Source of the DNA: Candidatus Methanoperedens sp.
Lineage (GTDB): Archaea; Halobacteriota; Methanosarcinia; Methanosarcinales; Methanoperedenaceae
Length of the DNA: 35,592 nucleotides
Assembly: GCA_021409285.1 (NCBI GenBank)
Contig: JAGFND010000013.1
Span: 1 to 35,592 of the forward strand
Reading direction: 5' to 3'
Below are positions 27,982 through 35,592 of this stretch, in pieces (position 1 is the stretch's first letter; each line of letters begins with the position of its first letter). Below the pieces are notes generated by a model that searched no databases, was not told where the DNA came from, and saw only the letters and a program-made list of their open reading frames with translations. The position numbers and the translations under genes were made by a program.

Positions 27982-29178
27982 ATGGAATTATTTAAACAAC
28001 TGGGCATCAGTGAGCCCGTAATGAAATCAATAAAAGATGAAAAATTCGATAGACCAAGTGAAATACAGGAAAAATCAATCCCTTTGATCCTTGCAGGAAA
28101 GGATGTAATAGCAGGATCTGCTACGGGTTCCGGAAAAACTCTCGCATTCGGTTGCTGTGTCATCCAGCATTCTGAGAAGGGAAAAGGGACTCAGTCTTTG
28201 ATACTCGTCCCGACACGAGAACTGGCGGAGCAGGTCACGCAGGCCCTGATAAAATTCGCAAAATACAGGCCTCTGCATATTATTTCTGTTTATGGGGGCG
28301 TAGGGATCAATCCGCAGATCAGGGGATTAAAGACAGCAGATATCGTAGTGGGAACGCCTGGCAGGATACTTGATCATATTGCAAGAAGGACAATTGACCT
28401 GAGAAATGTGAAAACCCTTGTCCTTGATGAAGCTGACCGTATGTTTGATATGGGATTCAAAGATGATGTCGAAAGAATTATACTCAAATGCCCAGTAAAC
28501 CGGCAGACACTTCTGTTCTCTGCTACAATAACAAAGGATGTGGTACGTCTTTCGCGAAAACATATGAATAAACCACTTGAAGTTTCTGTGGATTCGTTCG
28601 TTGATCCTAAATTATTGGCACAGTGCTATTATGACGTTCCGGATAATATGAAATTTTCAATGCTTACGCATCTGTTAAAGCATGAAGATTCTAATCTTGT
28701 TATGGTTTTCTGCAATACAAAAAGGAATACTGACTATGTTGCAAAGAATCTCAGGTCTTCAGGAATTGACGCTGTCGCCATTCACGGCGGATTACCCCAG
28801 GGAAAAAGAAATAATGTAATGGATATGTTCCATTCCGGGAAAGCCTGTGTTCTTGTGTGCACGGATGTGGCTGCAAGAGGACTGGATATCCAGGGAGTTT
28901 CACATGTCTATAATTATGATATTCCCAGAGAGAGCAAGCAGTATATCCACAGGATCGGAAGGACAGCAAGAGCCGGAGCCGAAGGAAAAGCGATCAATAT
29001 CCTTTGCAGCAAGGATTATGAAAATTTCTCACAGGTATTGAAATATAATGATGTGGATATCCGGGAAGAAGCAATGCCAGCAATCGAAAAAATAAGATTG
29101 AAACTGCCCGAGCACAGTTATGGCGAAAGATCCTTCAATCGAAGACCACAGCAGATCAGAAGACAGAGAAGACGTTAA
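27982..29178 (+). CDS. DEAD-box RNA helicase
   Basis: An ATP-dependent RNA-unwinding enzyme for RNA folding or ribosome assembly. The 398 residues have the Q motif region (FDRPSEIQEKSIPLILAGKD), motif I ATGSGKT, motif Ia PTRELAEQ, motif Ib TPGR, motif II DEAD and motif III SAT. The second RecA domain has motif IV VFCNTKRNTD, motif V ARGLDIQGV and motif VI HRIGRTARAG. The C-terminus is short and basic (FNRRPQQIRRQRRR), compatible with RNA binding. It is monocistronic: about 290 bp of AT-rich sequence precede it and a strong hairpin terminator follows. Confidence 0.95.
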   Translation: MELFKQLGISEPVMKSIKDEKFDRPSEIQEKSIPLILAGKDVIAGSATGSGKTLAFGCCVIQHSEKGKGTQSLILVPTRELAEQVTQALIKFAKYRPLHIISVYGGVGINPQIRGLKTADIVVGTPGRILDHIARRTIDLRNVKTLVLDEADRMFDMGFKDDVERIILKCPVNRQTLLFSATITKDVVRLSRKHMNKPLEVSVDSFVDPKLLAQCYYDVPDNMKFSMLTHLLKHEDSNLVMVFCNTKRNTDYVAKNLRSSGIDAVAIHGGLPQGKRNNVMDMFHSGKACVLVCTDVAARGLDIQGVSHVYNYDIPRESKQYIHRIGRTARAGAEGKAINILCSKDYENFSQVLKYNDVDIREEAMPAIEKIRLKLPEHSYGERSFNRRPQQIRRQRRR

Positions 29179-29193
29179 TATTTTGATGCGGTA

Positions 29194-29236
29194 TACAGAT
29201 TCGCACCGGTTTTTTAATAACCGTGCAAATCTGTGG
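29194..29236 (+). terminator. Hairpin terminator after the helicase gene
   Basis: ACAGATTCGCACCGGTT and AACCGTGCAAATCTGT form a long near-perfect stem with a TTTTAATA-like loop, 15 bp after the stop codon. A T-rich stretch (TTTCTTTTTTTCT) follows directly. This is the clearest intrinsic-type terminator in the window. Confidence 0.75.
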
Positions 29237-29279
29237 TTTCTTTTTTTCTGAATTATTATATATTTAGAATTCGCAAACC

Positions 29280-29450
29280 TTTTATAGTATTGTAATCTTC
29301 CTGATTCTTGGAACCTGAGAGTGGTTCATGTTGATTTCATTTAATAACATGAGGCATTGTTGGAACAAAAGCTCCGGATGCATGCCTCGATATCGTAGCT
29401 AAATTCCGTATCGGGGCTCATTATTACTCATGTCGGGCTCCAGGCCAACT
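29280..29450 (+). ncRNA. Candidate structured RNA or leader upstream of the GT-C gene
   Basis: A TATA-like TTTTATAGTATT (about 29280-29291) is followed, about 25 nt later, by consecutive helices. They are GAACC/GGTTC (29311-29327), CATGTT/AACATG (29327-29351), and GTTGG (29359-29363) pairing with CCAAC (29445-29449). The last encloses GCCTCGATA/TATCGGGGC (29384-29392 with 29409-29417, one G-U pair). It could be a separate RNA or the leader of the gene starting at 29478. No known family is recognised and single-sequence folding is weak evidence. Confidence 0.35.
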
Positions 29451-29477
29451 TATATGAAGACGGGGAGATAACCTGCA

Positions 29478-30896
29478 ATGGATACCAACGCAAAAAATCT
29501 AATTAAGAAATATATGAATTATATTAACATAGAAAACATTTCAGAAAATAAAGTTTTGGTATTTTTATTCATTTTTTCGTTAGGTTTAAGATTATTGTAC
29601 GTTAACCCAGGAATCTTCCACGCTGATTCAATCGGTCTGACAAGGGCTGTTGAAAGAACATATGAAACTGGACACTTGTATGGCATGTTTAACGGCAGAT
29701 ATGGATCTGTCATTGTTAACCTTTTAACTTATATTCCTTATCATTTGATTACTGGCATAAATAGTGCAGAAAAATCCATCCTATTTTCAGATATTTTATT
29801 TGCAAGTTTCAGTGTTATAATGCTTTTTCTCTTTATTAAAAATATCTTTAAAAATAAAATAATTCCTCTCTTTACAGCACTCCTTTTTTCTATTAGCCCT
29901 ATATTTTTATCTATAACAACTTATGGCATATCACATGGAATTGAAATTTTCTTTATATTAACTTCATTTTTTCTTTTAAGTATTTTTCATGAAAAGAACT
30001 CCATTCATTACCTTGCATTGTCCTCATTTTCTATAGCATTTTCCATTATAGTAAGAGAATCGGCTATCATTTTTGTGCCACTGTACTTTTTGTTTTATCT
30101 AAATCCAGAAATCCGGGAGAATTTCATATCCATAAAGGATGAAGTTATAAAATTTAGAACCATATGTACTGTAATATTTCCTTTTTTAATCGTTTTTGGC
30201 ATAGGATTATATCTTTATATTTATGAAATAATTTACAGAAATATATTCATGACCGACCGTTTGGCAGTTTCTTTCATGGGTTTTTATTCCGAATCATTGC
30301 CAATTGCATTTGAGGATTTATTTTTTAACTTAACTATTATAGGAGTATTACTTGTAATTGGTGGGTCATTAATTCTTATAATTTCATACGAAAACAAATT
30401 TCATTTTATTTTTCTATTTTTATGGGCTCTCACCTTTTACTATTTTGGAAATCTTAACGCATATTGGTCCAGATTTTTGGCAATAGTTTCTGTACCTTTT
30501 TTTATATTCATGTCAATTGGGCTTGATTGGTTATACAAAAAAAATAAAGTTTTCAGTATGGTCATTTTCTTGATCTTAATAGTTTCTTTGTTCCAACAGA
30601 TTCAACCGATTATAGATTACAGGCATAAATTTTCTGGACAGAAGGAATATTCGCTATGGGTAAAAGAGCAAGTTCCACCCAATAGCATTATTATTGCTTC
30701 TGACGACAGTGGATTTATAAGTTATTATGCGGATTTAGAAACAAGGTCTCCCCCTGAAGATCTCGAAGATAATAAAAAATTAGAAATTTGGGTTGAACAA
30801 TTAAATATGACTCTAAAAAATAATATTCCCATATATTTAATTGGATCGGCATTCGCTTATGACGACAAGGCAATATTTCGTCATGTATTAGCTTGA
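29478..30896 (+). pseudogene. GT-C family membrane glycosyltransferase, 3' end cut off by an IS element
   Basis: A polytopic membrane protein of the PMT/ArnT type, which uses lipid-linked sugars outside the membrane. The first helix (KVLVFLFIFSLGLRLLYV) is followed by NPGIFHADSIGL, whose Asp at about 50 sits where GT-C enzymes have the catalytic loop acid. About ten further hydrophobic spans run to residue 370, then a soluble tail. The frame ends at a TGA lying inside the left inverted repeat of the IS at 30892. The sequence right of the IS continues in the same frame as a plausible C-terminus (see 32560-32703), so 472 of about 516 residues remain here. SD GGGGAG lies 13 nt before the ATG. 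AT-rich codons differ from the housekeeping genes. Confidence 0.75.
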
Positions 30897-30910
30897 CTTT
30901 GTCAGATTAG
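30892..30910 (+). repeat. IS left terminal inverted repeat
   Basis: CTTGACTTTGTCAGATTAG, matching the reverse complement of 32541-32559 at about 16 of 19 positions. Its TGA supplies the stop codon of the interrupted glycosyltransferase. Confidence 0.7.
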
Positions 30911-30988
30911 TTTTTATTAATAATAATCTTTTTTGTTTGTAATAAGTATTTATATTATAATATATAATATTATATTGAGGGATCATGC

Positions 30989-32368
30989 ATGAATTCGTCG
31001 AGTTTGTGCGTCAAGGATGTAAGAAATATAATACAAGAGTTAATGAAATTTCAAGAATATTACACGGAAAGATTTCGAACAAAGACACGAAATTTAAAAG
31101 ATCAAGCACTTCAATATTTGAAGGGTAAATTTCTTGAAAGAGGACGCGGAAATATGACAAGTTACGCGAAAGTTGTTCCAGAAACTAACAACCAGAAACT
31201 TCAGAATTTTATTTCAGATTCACCGTGGGACGAAAAACCCGTTGTCGAACAAATCCAATTGGATGTAACGAATCTAATAGGCGATAAAACCAATGGCTCA
31301 ATCCACATCGATGAATCAGGTGTAAAAAAAGATGGAAAGGAGTCGGTTGGAGTAAAAAGACAATATCTTGGTCGTCTTGGAAAGATCGAAAACTGCCAAA
31401 TGGGTGTTTTCCTTGGTTAGACAAATGGAAACCGAAGAACACTGATCGATGAACGATTATACCTTCCAGAAGATTGGGCAGATGATCCAATTAGGCGTAA
31501 GAAATGTGGTGTCCCGGAGGATATTGTTTTTAAAACAAAAGCTCAATTGGGCTTAGAAATGTTATTAGAAGCTCAAAAGCGAGGAGTCCCATTTGCCTGG
31601 GTAGGAATGGATTGTTTTTATGGCGAACAGCCATGGCTTCTCGATGAAATCGCTAACAAAGGAATGGTTTACATTGCCGACATACCATTTGATACTCAAG
31701 TATGGTTGGAAAAACCAAGAATAGAAATTCCAGAGAAAAAAGGAATTGTTGGACGAAATCCTAAACGACAAAAAATAATTTCAGGAGAGCCACAACCGAT
31801 TAAGGTGCATGAGGTAGCAAAACGATTGGATCCCTCTCGATATGCAAGAGTTTTTCTTCGAGAAACTGAGCGTAAAGAGCTATGGAGTATGGTGGCATGT
31901 CTGCGAGTTTTTCCAGTAAGGGATCAATTACCTGGAGTTGAAACATGGCTCATTATCCGCAAGGATGAAGGTGAAAATATAACGAAATACCAACTTTCAA
32001 ATGCCCCTGCTGATACCAGCACCGAACGACTTGGTCAAATGTCTTGCAGCCGTTTCTGGATTGAGAGGGCTCTGGAAGATGGAAAAGGTGAAGCTGGACT
32101 GGCAGATTATCAAGTACGCGGTTGGACTGGATGGCACCACCATATGGTTATGACAATACTGGCAATGTTATTTATTCTGCGAATGGTGGTTAAATGGGGA
32201 GAAAAAGCCGAGATGATATCGGTGCAGGATATCAAGGAAGTTCTTGAAGTGATATTGCCAAGAAATGAGATTACGGAGGATGAAATACTTACAATTATTT
32301 TGCAGAAACAGAGGGCAAGATTATCGGCAAGAAAATCACATCACCGTAGAAATGGATTTAGAGTATAA
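30989..32368 (+). pseudogene. IS701-family DDE transposase with in-frame amber codon 144
   Basis: One continuous 459-codon frame with a single TAG at 31418-31420. On both sides the sequence is transposase-like. The N-terminal part has LERGRGNMTSYAKVVPET and a first catalytic Asp in HIDESGVKKDG. The C-terminal part has VGMDCFYGEQPW (second Asp) and FWIERALEDGKGEAGLADYQ (Glu), the DDE set. Around the stop the residues read GVFLG-stop-TNGNRRTLIDERLYLP. The family usually has an aromatic residue here, so a Tyr to amber change is likely. Several neighbouring genes end in TAG, so ordinary termination is expected. The enzyme is probably inactive unless the codon is read through. Confidence 0.8.
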
Positions 32369-32540
32369 ATCCTGAATGACTGATGTCGATTGTTATGTTG
32401 AGAGTAGACTATCCCTCAGAGTTATGGTTTGTGGTGTTTTTCTGATAAAATTTCAATATGAGACAAACTTTTATCCTTTTGGTATTGATTTTCTTTTGTG
32501 TTTATGTGGATCCAAGATGGTTTTGAGAATGATTTAAGTA

Positions 32541-32559
32541 TTAATGTAACAAAGTCAAG
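32541..32559 (-). repeat. IS right terminal inverted repeat
   Basis: Its reverse complement starts CTTGACTTTGTTACATTAA, with the first 11 bases identical to the left end. The transposase stop is about 190 bp inside this end. Confidence 0.7.
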
Positions 32560-32703
32560 GTAACCAAAAAAACAAATGAATTCGAACGAGGTATAGAGAA
32601 AATGGTATATGATTTTGAGAAAAAACATATTGAATTAAAAGGTATTTGCGATGACTGTAAAGATTGGCATGAAGAACTTGATCTCTTAAATAAATATCTA
32701 TGA
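32560..32703 (+). pseudogene. Severed C-terminal part of the GT-C glycosyltransferase
   Basis: Immediately right of the IS the frame reads VTKKTNEFERGIEKMVYDFE, then KKHIELKGICDDCKDWHEEL and DLLNKYL before TGA. Joining it to codon 470 or 472 of the left piece across the IS gives one uninterrupted frame whether a 3-bp (GTA) or 4-bp target duplication is assumed. WHEELDLLNK resembles the short soluble end of PMT-like proteins. Alone it could start only at an internal ATG (32602), giving 33 residues, so it is better read as an orphaned 3' exon-like fragment. Confidence 0.6.
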
Positions 32704-32822
32704 CCTATGTTCGAGACTCGGATAAGAAATCTACAGGCATCGACATGGATACTCGTGGCTTTGCATTTCGGTCAATCGCTGGATTCCTCTTTTTCTTTTT
32801 AAGCGCAGGTTTATGATGTTCA

Positions 32823-33317
32823 ATGACATGGTTGAACAAGGTATTTAGAATGTTTCAAGGATTTTTCGAACTAAAGACTGCACAGGACTTGTTAGGCAAG
32901 CTGAAGTGTGAATATGCGCAATTAGAGAAATCGCCACTTGATCAAGACATAGCATTCAATCTTTTTATTACGGCGGAACATATATCTGATTGGTTATATC
33001 CGGAAAAAGCAGATTCTTATAAACGTTCAAACCTCCGAAACAGCAGTATATATTTGCAAGTATGCTCACATATTGCAAACGGGTCAAAACACTTTAAAGC
33101 AGAGGCAAAACATCATAAATCTGTTTCTCACACGTCTATATCAAAAGGATTATTCAATCCGGTTATATTTGCTCCTAATATTTTTGGGGGAAGCCTTATG
33201 ATTTATTTGGATGGGGATGCTGCACAGAAACTTGGTCATTCTATCAGCGCTGTAACTTTGGCCAAAGGAGTCTTGGAGTTTTGGGAAAAATACATGAATA
33301 ACCTCCCCCACCCATAA
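32823..33317 (+). CDS. Accessory protein of unknown function
   Basis: 164 residues, soluble, without a signal peptide. FNLFITAEHISDWLYPEKAD and YLQVCSHIANGSKHFKAEAK, followed by HHKSVSHTS, form a conserved-looking helical core rich in histidines. Similar proteins of unknown function are found sporadically in bacteria and archaea, as far as I recall. The histidines could bind metal, but no catalytic motif is recognised. It stands alone between remnants in the AT-rich region, so it was probably acquired by transfer. No good SD precedes the ATG. Confidence 0.55.
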   Translation: MTWLNKVFRMFQGFFELKTAQDLLGKLKCEYAQLEKSPLDQDIAFNLFITAEHISDWLYPEKADSYKRSNLRNSSIYLQVCSHIANGSKHFKAEAKHHKSVSHTSISKGLFNPVIFAPNIFGGSLMIYLDGDAAQKLGHSISAVTLAKGVLEFWEKYMNNLPHP

Positions 33318-33466
33318 AGAGAAGTAAGACAAAATTGTGGTAAAAAAGAAGAGTATGTTTTTTAAGGGTATAAAACCATTTACCTTTATGAGGTTGTGGT
33401 TTATACGTTGAATCTGAGGCTTACGAAATGTTTTTGAATACATGAGTTCCGAAAGAAGGAGTGGTT

Positions 33467-33562
33467 TTGATTAAAAAATTAAATGAAATAGTTTTGAAAC
33501 TATTAGAAATAAGAAAGGTATTATTGTTTCTGATAATAGTGCTTATTTTCTCAAGGATTTAA
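33467..33562 (+). pseudogene. Short hydrophobic frame, likely 5' remnant of a membrane-protein gene
   Basis: 31 codons from TTG 33467 with GGAG 5 nt upstream (a GTG two codons earlier is in frame). It reads LIKKLNEIVLKLLEIRKVLL and FLIIVLIFSRI. A basic start and one hydrophobic helix match the first helix of GT-C proteins such as the one at 29478, so this may be what remains of a related gene. The rest of 33318-33639 shows nothing recognisable. A genuine small membrane peptide cannot be excluded. Confidence 0.3.
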
Positions 33563-33639
33563 AAGATGGCGGTCTAATTTTCCACATTTTCAGCGGGATA
33601 AAGATTTAAAGATTGCAGTTCATAATTTAGGATGATAGA

Positions 33640-34083
33640 ATGTATTGTTCAAATTGTGGAGAAATTGTAAAAGAAGGGATTAACTTCTGTCCGAATTGTG
33701 GCAAGAAAGCGGATATGGATAGATTGATATCTAAAGAAATCGATAACAGTAAAGATAATAGGTCTCCATCGGTAGGTTTGACTGAGAAAGAATTAATACA
33801 ACCTAAAAAAAGATCAAATAAAAAAAATCCTATTCTTGCAGCATTTTTATCATTTATCATTCCTGGTGCAGGACAAATATATGATCAAGAAATAAGAAAG
33901 GGGATTATTTATTTGATAATATCGATAATTGTCCCAACTATGGCTTTAGGTTTATTATATGAAAATAAGAATATGTACATTACGATATTTGCATTCTTGA
34001 TACTGATTGCATATTTAATATTTAGTCTATATATTATTGTTGAAGCATATAGAACTGCAAAATTAACGACTATACAGTCTTGA
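33640..34083 (+). CDS. Zinc-ribbon membrane protein (TM2-like)
   Basis: 147 residues. A zinc ribbon at the N-terminus has C3, C6, C17 and C20 (MYCSNCGEIVKEGINFCPNCG). A charged linker follows. KKNPILAAFLSFIIPGAGQIY at about 67-87 begins a pair of membrane helices like the TM2 fold, and another pair (about 110-138) follows. Proteins of this build are common in archaea and mostly uncharacterised. They may sense or assemble other membrane components. The gene is intact and not coupled to neighbours. Confidence 0.75.
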   Translation: MYCSNCGEIVKEGINFCPNCGKKADMDRLISKEIDNSKDNRSPSVGLTEKELIQPKKRSNKKNPILAAFLSFIIPGAGQIYDQEIRKGIIYLIISIIVPTMALGLLYENKNMYITIFAFLILIAYLIFSLYIIVEAYRTAKLTTIQS

Positions 34084-34210
34084 TGTACTATAATTCGAAT
34101 ACTTTATAAACCCAAAAACGCAGCTCCGTATCCTTCAAATGCGGGGTTATGGTTTGTAGTTACGTTTACTTCGATAATGCGGAAGAAAGGAACTTAAGAC
34201 ACACAGAACC

Positions 34211-34480
34211 CGCAGGATAAGGACAAAGCTTATCTATCCGAGAACGAATGGCATAGAGACAAAATGTGGGTGGAAAAACTGGCACGTCTGGCAGGAATGG
34301 GCTATAAACAGAACGAGGTAAAAATATGAGCATAAAAGAAACCAAGTTAGCTATAGCCAGAAATAGTTATCAGGATGGACAGAAGAACAGGGGGATAATC
34401 TGGTGCATAGCCTTTGTTGCTATGTTATTATTAGCCCCATATGTAATGGCTCGACCAAACTATCTGTCAACATTTGAAAC
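34211..34480 (+). repeat. Duplicated leader segment, copy B (in front of a methyltransferase)
   Basis: Homologous to the reverse complement of 1921-2180. It covers about 115 bp of leader, the RBS context GGTAAAAATATGAGC, and 51 codons encoding the export segment. Similarity ends sharply after ...CATTTGAAAC, exactly where the methyltransferase-specific sequence starts. The copies have diverged by scattered substitutions and small indels, so this is not a very recent event. Confidence 0.85.
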
Positions 34481-35153
34481 CGACAGAAAGGATATTTCCT
34501 GTGAATTAGAAAGCTTTGATGATTATGAAATCTATCAAAAATTGCTCATCAATATTCCTGTCGACAGTAAAATTTTAGAAATTGGATGTGGCACAGGTAA
34601 TTTTTCAAATTATTGCACAGTCAAAAAACAAAGAATAATCTCCACAGACATTAGCTTAGAAAATATTAAATTTGCAAAAAAAAAATATCAAAATTTAACG
34701 TTCTTCACATCTGATGCTGAAATTCTTCCCCTTAAGAGAAGATCTTTTGATGTAGTGATCAGTATTGAAGTGATTGAACATTTATATGATCAAAGATCAC
34801 ATCTTTTGGAAGTCAAGAGAATATTAAAAGATACTGGAATATATATAATTAAAACCCCGAATAAAATTTATGATCGATTTGTGAATTTTCCTTATTATAT
34901 AATATTTAAAGGTGTCAAAAAAGAAAAACTTATGGAAATTCATCCTTCTACAAAATCATTATACAGTCTAAAACAGCTTTTACTAAAAATTGGATTTGAT
35001 ATTGATTTCTATTCATTAGGACAACTTTCAAAGGTTCAAGAAAACAAGATAGGAAAAATTTCAATAATTGCTAACAAGTTGTTATTCAGAAAATATTTCC
35101 CCCTCTATTTACAACCTTCTTTATTTTGCATCGCAAAGAAGAATTCATTATAA
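34326..35153 (+). CDS. Chimeric protein: cytochrome export leader joined to a SAM methyltransferase
   Basis: 275 residues. Residues 1-51 copy the N-terminus of the cytochrome at 1593-2075, including the hydrophobic export segment (about 24-42). From about residue 66 a class I SAM-dependent methyltransferase follows: motif I ILEIGCGTGNF (83-93), an acidic residue in STDISLEN, SDAEILPLKRRSFDVVISIE, VIEHLYD and LKDTGIYIIKTPNK, as in Methyltransf_11 enzymes of glycan clusters. An exported enzyme would lack SAM, so either the leader fails to export it, an internal start is used, or the gene is not functional in this form. Codon use is AT-rich. Confidence 0.75.
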   Translation: MSIKETKLAIARNSYQDGQKNRGIIWCIAFVAMLLLAPYVMARPNYLSTFETDRKDISCELESFDDYEIYQKLLINIPVDSKILEIGCGTGNFSNYCTVKKQRIISTDISLENIKFAKKKYQNLTFFTSDAEILPLKRRSFDVVISIEVIEHLYDQRSHLLEVKRILKDTGIYIIKTPNKIYDRFVNFPYYIIFKGVKKEKLMEIHPSTKSLYSLKQLLLKIGFDIDFYSLGQLSKVQENKIGKISIIANKLLFRKYFPLYLQPSLFCIAKKNSL

Positions 35154-35195
35154 CTTGCTAATAATTTTTGACTTCGAAGAACCTTCATTTACTAA

Positions 35196-35366
35196 AACTC
35201 ATCGTACTTGCGTGAAGTTTTTGTCGAAGGGATGACACTGCCCGACACAATGGTATATTTTGAATTTGAATTACTTGAAATGCTGACAACTCTCAGCCTT
35301 GCGCTGCTCGGATACGAAGGGTATTCTTTATTCAAAAGATACGCACATAAAAAACCTCCACAGTAG
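35196..35366 (+). pseudogene. Orphan C-terminal fragment with a membrane helix
   Basis: An open frame after a stop reads SSYLREVFVEGMTLPDTMVY, then FEFELLEMLTTLSLALLGYE and GYSLFKRYAHKKPPQ before TAG. An ATG at 35232 would give 44 residues. The composition (higher GC than the surroundings, one helix, a basic tail) suggests the severed end of a membrane-anchored protein. The parent is unknown. Confidence 0.3.
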
Positions 35367-35412
35367 TTTGCCCAAAGGTTGGAGGTTTAGGGGCTGCGTA
35401 AAATTAAGTTAG

Positions 35413-35592
35413 CAAATTTTATTAAGTAGAACATCCATATATAAATATATAGAGACTCAGAAAAAATATAGCTATTGGTTAAAAGCGATAGAGGGTTCTG
35501 ACGAAGTTCAAGCACGAAGATACGCAGCAGCAATGGCATTGGAAATGGGCTGGGGAGGCATATCAGAAGTTCAAAAACTCACCAGAATGTCA
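35413..35592 (+). CDS. ISAzo13-type transposase, start region (cut by window edge)
   Basis: The frame is open from 35413 to the right edge and reads YWLKAIEGSDEVQARRYAAA followed by MALEMGWGGISEVQKLTRMS. This matches the N-terminal pattern of ISAzo13 (Rhodopirellula-type) DDE transposases, in which an AAAEALxLGxGGIS-like segment precedes a helix-turn-helix. No ATG, GTG or TTG occurs before 35533 in this frame, so the 5' end may be degraded or use another start. The GGGGCTGCGTAAAATTAAG at about 35390 may be the left end of the element. Confidence 0.5.

Larger units (their letters stand above)
30892..32559 (+). mobile_element. IS701-like insertion sequence
   Basis: Bounded by terminal inverted repeats. 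The left one starts CTTGACTTTGTCAGATTAG (30892) and the right one, read in reverse, starts CTTGACTTTGTTACATTAA (32559). The first 11 bases are identical and about 16 of 19 match. The 1668-bp element carries one transposase frame. The flanks are TTAG on the left and GTAA on the right, so no perfect target duplication is seen. The YTAR-type target I recall for IS701 fits only the left flank. It lies inside a GT-C glycosyltransferase gene. Confidence 0.75.

Noticed and set aside
30985-31125. Overlapping frame starting 4 nt before the transposase ATG
   Set aside because: The transposase frame shows clear family motifs. This one is a short alternative-frame shadow.
32602-32703. Fragment resembling a Fur-family C-terminus because of CDDC and nearby His
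   Set aside because: The open frame extends left to the IS end and rejoins the GT-C gene in frame, and WHEELDLLNK fits that tail better.

Overview
The window comes from a euryarchaeon, most likely of the Methanosarcinales and plausibly close to Candidatus Methanoperedens. Archaeal markers are an aRF1 release factor with NIKS and GGQ motifs, an archaeal-type PheT, an archaeal-length TruD, Tsr3, a GGPP-type prenyl synthase, a Tad/archaellum-type ATPase and TadC pair, and an AhbC-type radical SAM enzyme of the siroheme-to-heme route. Shine-Dalgarno sequences of the GGAG and GGTGATC type and TATA-like boxes fit this. The genus is an inference from gene content and was not searched.

Layout. 1-2.1 kb: the start of a cohesin-domain surface protein, cut by the left edge, and a monoheme c-type cytochrome with a PGF-CTERM-like tail. 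2.3-8.9 kb: a minus-strand surface-glycan cluster with gmd, a GDP-sugar reductase or epimerase, two GT4 glycosyltransferases and a Wzm/Wzt ABC exporter, holding a stretch of decayed coding sequence at about 6.5-7.0 kb. 9.2-18.1 kb: housekeeping genes (tsr3, a HesB-like protein, ahbC, aRF1, nicotinate phosphoribosyltransferase, DUF1284, DUF2551, a radical SAM protein, prenyl synthase, dapL). 18.1-18.6 kb: two near-identical hairpin repeats, each with its own TATA box, probably tandem small RNA genes. 18.6-21.8 kb: pheT and a divergently read small gene plus truD with an unusual junction. 21.9-27.2 kb: a type IV pilus-like operon (ATPase, TadC-like platform, two pilin-like proteins). 27.2-29.2 kb: a peroxiredoxin and a DEAD-box helicase with a strong terminator.

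29.2-35.6 kb is an AT-rich accessory region. It holds a possible structured RNA, a GT-C glycosyltransferase gene split by an IS701-like element whose transposase has an in-frame amber codon, several orphan or remnant genes, a chimera joining a copy of the cytochrome leader to a methyltransferase, and the start of an ISAzo13-type transposase at the right edge.

The genes group into three themes: cell-surface glycan and pilus biogenesis, core translation and RNA modification (aRF1, PheT, TruD, Tsr3, helicase), and Fe-S or heme chemistry (HesB-like, AhbC, a second radical SAM enzyme). The most unusual signals are the twin hairpin repeats with covarying closing base pairs, the truD start with an 11-A run, the cytochrome-leader/methyltransferase chimera, and the IS-split glycosyltransferase.
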